Shown piece by piece: positions 5,666 through 8,500 of a DNA stretch of 8,500 nucleotides; position 1 is the stretch's first letter, and the number at the start of each line of letters is the position of its first letter. Position numbers and translations under genes: made by a program. Source of the DNA: Kiloniellales bacterium (lineage in GTDB: Bacteria > Pseudomonadota > Alphaproteobacteria > Kiloniellales > JAKSBE01); the NCBI GenBank assembly GCA_030067055.1, contig JASJAL010000120.1, positions 1-8,500 on the forward strand. The letters are read 5' to 3'. Under the pieces are notes generated by a model. The model was not told the DNA's origin and did not search any database. It saw only the letters and a list, made by a program, of their open reading frames with translations.

Positions 5666-6695
5666 GGCGCAGTTGTTCGGACCCAGGGCAAGAGTTCCTC
5701 GCGCATTGGCAATGGTCTTCGCTGCGATGCTGCTTGCGCTCGGCTTGCTGGTCTCCGCGAACTCCGGCGCGTCGGCCCAAAGTACCTCTAAATCCGGCCC
5801 GATCGACGCGGTGGTCGGCGTCGCCGCAAGGGTGCCGGCGGACGCGCGAACCGCTGAACACCTCGGCACCGAGCGGGAAGGCTCCGGTGTCGTCATCGGC
5901 GACGACGACTTGGTGCTGACCATCGGCTATCTCATCATGGAGGCCGATCAAACCGAGATCCTGCTGCCCGGGGACCGTCGGGTCCCGGCCGACATCGTCG
6001 CCTACGACTACGAGACCGGATTCGGCCTGTTGCGCGCGCTGTCGCCGCTGGGCGTCACGGCCATCGATCTTGGCGAATCGGCAAAGCTGCGAGAGGACGC
6101 CCAAGTCCTTGCCGTCGGCTACGGCAATCCGCCACAGATCGTGCCGGCCAGGGTTGTCTCGCGGCGGACCTTCGCCGGATACTGGGAGTACCTGCTGCCG
6201 GAGGCGATCTTCACCTCGCCGCCGCATCCGAGCTTCGGCGGCGCGGCGCTGATCAACAGCGAGGGTCGTCTGGTCGGCATCGGCTCGCTGATCGTCGGCG
6301 AGGCCGTGGAGGATGAGGCCCGGCCAGGCAACATGTTCGTGCCCATCGATGCCCTCCAGCCGATCTACGCCGACCTTCTGGAGAAGGGCCGCGGGCTGGC
6401 GACGTCGCGTCCCTGGCTGGGAGTCTACAGCGAGGAGTTCCGCGGCCACGTCATCGTCACCCGTGTCGCGCCGGGAGGCCCGGCATCAAGGGCCGGGGTC
6501 AAGGCCAACGACGTCATCGCCGAGGTGGCCGGAGAGCCGGTCGCGACCCTGGCGGAGTTCTACCGTGCCATATGGGCGCTGGGGGATGCTGGAACCCAGG
6601 TACCCCTGACCTTGGTCAGCCCGGAGGGAATCCGACCAGTCACCGTGACTTCCGGGGATCGCTACGACTGGTTGAAGCTGGCGCCGACCTATTGA
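5664..6695 (+). CDS. Exported HtrA-like (S1C-fold) protein with one PDZ domain, probably catalytically inactive
   Basis: A 343-aa protein with a Sec signal peptide: Arg-bearing n-region (R8, R10, R13), hydrophobic core ~15-32, and probable cleavage after ASA at 36-38. It should act in the periplasm. Residues ~47-240 have the trypsin/HtrA fold landmarks (GSGVVIGDDDLVLT at 73-86; GGAALINSEGRLVGIGS at 192-208). A PDZ domain spans about 253-335 (WLGVYSEEF, then GGPASRAGVKANDVI). Aligned to DegP, the catalytic His position is Tyr89 (TIGYLI), the Asp position is Gly119 (TGFGLL; 30 residues after Tyr89, as in DegP) and the Ser position is Gly192 or Phe191 (PSFGGAAL). The protein therefore looks like a non-proteolytic relative, perhaps a peptide-binding chaperone or sensor; this role is inference. 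The ATG at 5664 is preferred because later Met codons (17, 22) would remove the basic n-region. It has its own promoter and converges with the CLC gene. Confidence 0.82.
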   Translation: MAQLFGPRARVPRALAMVFAAMLLALGLLVSANSGASAQSTSKSGPIDAVVGVAARVPADARTAEHLGTEREGSGVVIGDDDLVLTIGYLIMEADQTEILLPGDRRVPADIVAYDYETGFGLLRALSPLGVTAIDLGESAKLREDAQVLAVGYGNPPQIVPARVVSRRTFAGYWEYLLPEAIFTSPPHPSFGGAALINSEGRLVGIGSLIVGEAVEDEARPGNMFVPIDALQPIYADLLEKGRGLATSRPWLGVYSEEFRGHVIVTRVAPGGPASRAGVKANDVIAEVAGEPVATLAEFYRAIWALGDAGTQVPLTLVSPEGIRPVTVTSGDRYDWLKLAPTY

Positions 6696-6711
6696 GCTTC
6701 GACTAAAGCTC
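6694..6711. other. Short inverted repeat spanning the two convergent stop codons
   Basis: GAGCTT (6694-6699) and AAGCTC (6706-6711) form a perfect 6-bp stem with a 6-nt loop. The stem includes part of the plus-strand TGA and the loop contains the minus-strand TAG. No T tract follows in either direction, so it is at best a weak or processing-type 3' hairpin shared by both transcripts. Confidence 0.3.
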
Positions 6712-8496
6712 GCCCCGCTCCTCGGCTCGGGCCTGCTGCAATGCCCGGTGATAGGCGAGCATGACCTCGTGCTCGTGCACCACACCGAGAAGCCGCATCT
6801 CCTCCAAGGAATTCACCACCGGTACGTGAACCTCGCCGGAAGCGCGGTAGACCTTGATGGCGGCCTCTATGTCGTCGCCGACCTGCAGGACCGTCGGATG
6901 CTGCTGCGCGATATCGAGAGCGACCAGGCTCTCGTCGCGGCTGGTGTCGAAGGCGGCGTCGGCGAGGTCGGAGAAGGCGATCGTGCCGACCAGCCGGTTC
7001 TCCGCGTCAGTCACGAAGAGCTCTCCCCAGGGCGCCTTCAGCAAGCGTTCGCGGACCCGGGCGAGAGGCGCCTGCGCCTCGATGGTCTCGTAGCGGCGGT
7101 CGGTAAAGCCATCGATGGTGATGGTGCGCAGTAGGCTGATCTCCTGTCCGCCCTTGATCGTGACTCCGCTACGTTCCAGCTGCCAAATGAAGAAGGACCG
7201 GCCGTGCAGCTGCTGGGTGATCACGCTGGCAATCACCGTCCCGATCATCACCGCGACGGTCAGGGAGTAGTCGCCGGTCATCTCGAAAACGATCAGGATG
7301 GTCGAGATCGGCGCGCCCAGCACCGCACCCGCGACCGCACCCATGCCGACCACCGTGTAGGCGCCGTGCCCGGAGGAAAGCTGCGGAAACACCGAGGTTG
7401 CAACGATTCCGAAGGCCCCGCCCAGCACGGCGCCGATGAAAAGTGAAGGCGAAAAGATACCGCCGCCAAAGCCGCTGCCGAGGCAGATTGCGGTCGCCGC
7501 GGTCTTGACGACGATCAACGCAACCAGGATCTGCAGATCGAGAAACTCCGAGAGCGCGGCGTCCGTGGTCTCGTAGCCGACACCCAGGACCTGGGGAAAG
7601 GCGAGTGCAATTAACCCAAGAGCAAGGCCGGCGAAGGCCGGCCGGGCCCAGGGCGGGACCGCCACCCGCGACCAGATGTCCTCGGTCAGCATCACGGCAC
7701 GCATCAGCGCGATCGCGACCACGGCGCTGATCACACCGAGCAGGGCGAAGGCCGGAAACTCCAGAAAGGACTCGATCTCTCGCGTTTCCTGCAAGATGAA
7801 GGCGGGGAAATCGCCGAAGTACATGCGACTGATGACGGTGCCCGTGACCCCGGCGATGACGATCGGGGCGAAGGCCGAAAGCGCGTAGTGGCCGATGACG
7901 ACTTCCAGGGCAAAGAAGACTCCGGCGATCGGCGCGTTGAAAGAGGCGGCCACCGCGGCGGCCACCCCGCAGCCCAGAAGCGTGCGCGATAGCACGCGGC
8001 CCAGCTGTAGGCGCCTCGCCAGCCAGCCGCCCAAACAGGCCCCGAGATGCACGACGGGCCCCTCCCGGCCGACCGAGGCACCAACCCCGATCGAAGACGC
8101 ACTGACGAAGGCGGCCATCAGTCCGTTCGTGAGCGACATGCGGCCGCCCCGCAGCGCACTTGCCTCGATCACCTGGGCGACTCCCCGCGGCCGACGCCCC
8201 GGCATCAAGTAGTAGACGAAAAGGCCGATCGCCAAGCCGCCAAGCGTCGGCACCAAGAGCAGGCGCCAGACCGGCAGCTCTGCGGCCATCCGTGTGAGGA
8301 AGAAGGGATCAACGCCGAAGAAGAATCGCTGGAAGAAATCGATCGCCAGACGGAAAACGATGGCCGCACCGCCACCCGCTGCACCCACAACCAGGGCCAG
8401 GGACGACAGAACCACGAGATCGTTGCGCCCGAAGCGTTTGAGGCCACCGAGGATCGATTTCAGCGGCGCTCGGCCCGGCTTGGAAGCATCGGACAT
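6703..8496 (-). CDS. CLC-family chloride transporter or channel with C-terminal CBS pair
   Basis: An integral inner-membrane anion transporter (597 aa). The membrane domain is about residues 25-440, with many hydrophobic helices. The CLC signature GREGP (143-147) carries the gating glutamate E145. SGFGGGIFSPS (341-351) is the third anion-binding loop, and FNAPIAGVFFALE (186-198) is the helix after the second. Two CBS domains follow at ~463-520 and ~530-585; in other CLCs these bind adenine nucleotides and regulate gating. Compared with E. coli ClcA, the Ser107 position is Arg104 (RGVAQV), the proton-glutamate Glu203 position is Val199 (ALEVV), and the Tyr445 position is Phe436 (GRSFF). Val at the Glu203 position is typical of CLC channels, so transport mode is uncertain. 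The ATG at 8494-8496 is the first start available; only 4 bases lie upstream in the window, so a longer N-terminus and the promoter cannot be judged. It ends 7 nt from the HtrA-like gene on the opposite strand. Confidence 0.93.
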   Translation of the reverse strand: MSDASKPGRAPLKSILGGLKRFGRNDLVVLSSLALVVGAAGGGAAIVFRLAIDFFQRFFFGVDPFFLTRMAAELPVWRLLLVPTLGGLAIGLFVYYLMPGRRPRGVAQVIEASALRGGRMSLTNGLMAAFVSASSIGVGASVGREGPVVHLGACLGGWLARRLQLGRVLSRTLLGCGVAAAVAASFNAPIAGVFFALEVVIGHYALSAFAPIVIAGVTGTVISRMYFGDFPAFILQETREIESFLEFPAFALLGVISAVVAIALMRAVMLTEDIWSRVAVPPWARPAFAGLALGLIALAFPQVLGVGYETTDAALSEFLDLQILVALIVVKTAATAICLGSGFGGGIFSPSLFIGAVLGGAFGIVATSVFPQLSSGHGAYTVVGMGAVAGAVLGAPISTILIVFEMTGDYSLTVAVMIGTVIASVITQQLHGRSFFIWQLERSGVTIKGGQEISLLRTITIDGFTDRRYETIEAQAPLARVRERLLKAPWGELFVTDAENRLVGTIAFSDLADAAFDTSRDESLVALDIAQQHPTVLQVGDDIEAAIKVYRASGEVHVPVVNSLEEMRLLGVVHEHEVMLAYHRALQQARAEERGEL

Positions 8497-8500
8497 GTCG

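Noticed and set aside
5538..6449. A 303-codon minus-strand frame across the deacylase/HtrA-like boundary
   Set aside because: It runs across an intergenic promoter and two sense genes, and its sequence reads as a shadow frame with no recognisable domain.

Overview
The window is GC-rich, densely coding bacterial DNA that looks like an alphaproteobacterium of the Rhodospirillales/Kiloniellales kind. The reasons are the high GC content with strongly G/C-ending codons, the DUF1127 repeats (a family concentrated in Alphaproteobacteria), and the style of the UvrD, PrmA and Xaa-Pro aminopeptidase proteins. This taxonomic call is inference from protein style. I see no tRNA or rRNA gene, CRISPR array, transposase, integrase or attachment site.

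Layout: (1) 1-1428, plus strand: the 3' end of a UvrD/PcrA-type DNA helicase gene, followed at once by prmA (ribosomal protein L11 methyltransferase), whose Shine-Dalgarno overlaps the helicase stop codon. (2) 1440-2127, minus strand: a 209-aa protein with two DUF1127 repeats, converging on prmA and separated from it by a C(TACG)G-capped hairpin with a T5 tract in the minus direction. (3) 2128-2364: a divergent intergenic region. (4) 2365-5584, plus strand: a tightly coupled pair, a three-domain M24B Xaa-Pro aminopeptidase with an extra N-terminal segment and a zinc-dependent AstE/AspA-type deacylase with a C-terminal lipoyl-like barrel. Both start with GTG. (5) 5664-6695, plus strand: an exported HtrA-like protein with one PDZ domain that appears to lack the catalytic triad. 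Its start codon lies where a TATATA promoter would begin transcription, so the mRNA may be leaderless. (6) 6703-8496, minus strand: a CLC-type chloride transporter or channel with two C-terminal CBS domains. It converges on the HtrA-like gene with only 7 nt between the two stop codons.

Functionally the window is a patchwork: DNA repair, translation-factor modification, peptide and N-acyl-amino-acid turnover, envelope quality control or sensing, and anion transport. The aminopeptidase and deacylase are the only pair whose arrangement suggests joint work. I did not find a new multi-gene system. The points most worth a second look are the tandem DUF1127 protein with its signal-peptide-like C-terminus, the predicted HtrA-like pseudoprotease with its probable leaderless promoter, and the CLC protein with substitutions at three functionally important positions.
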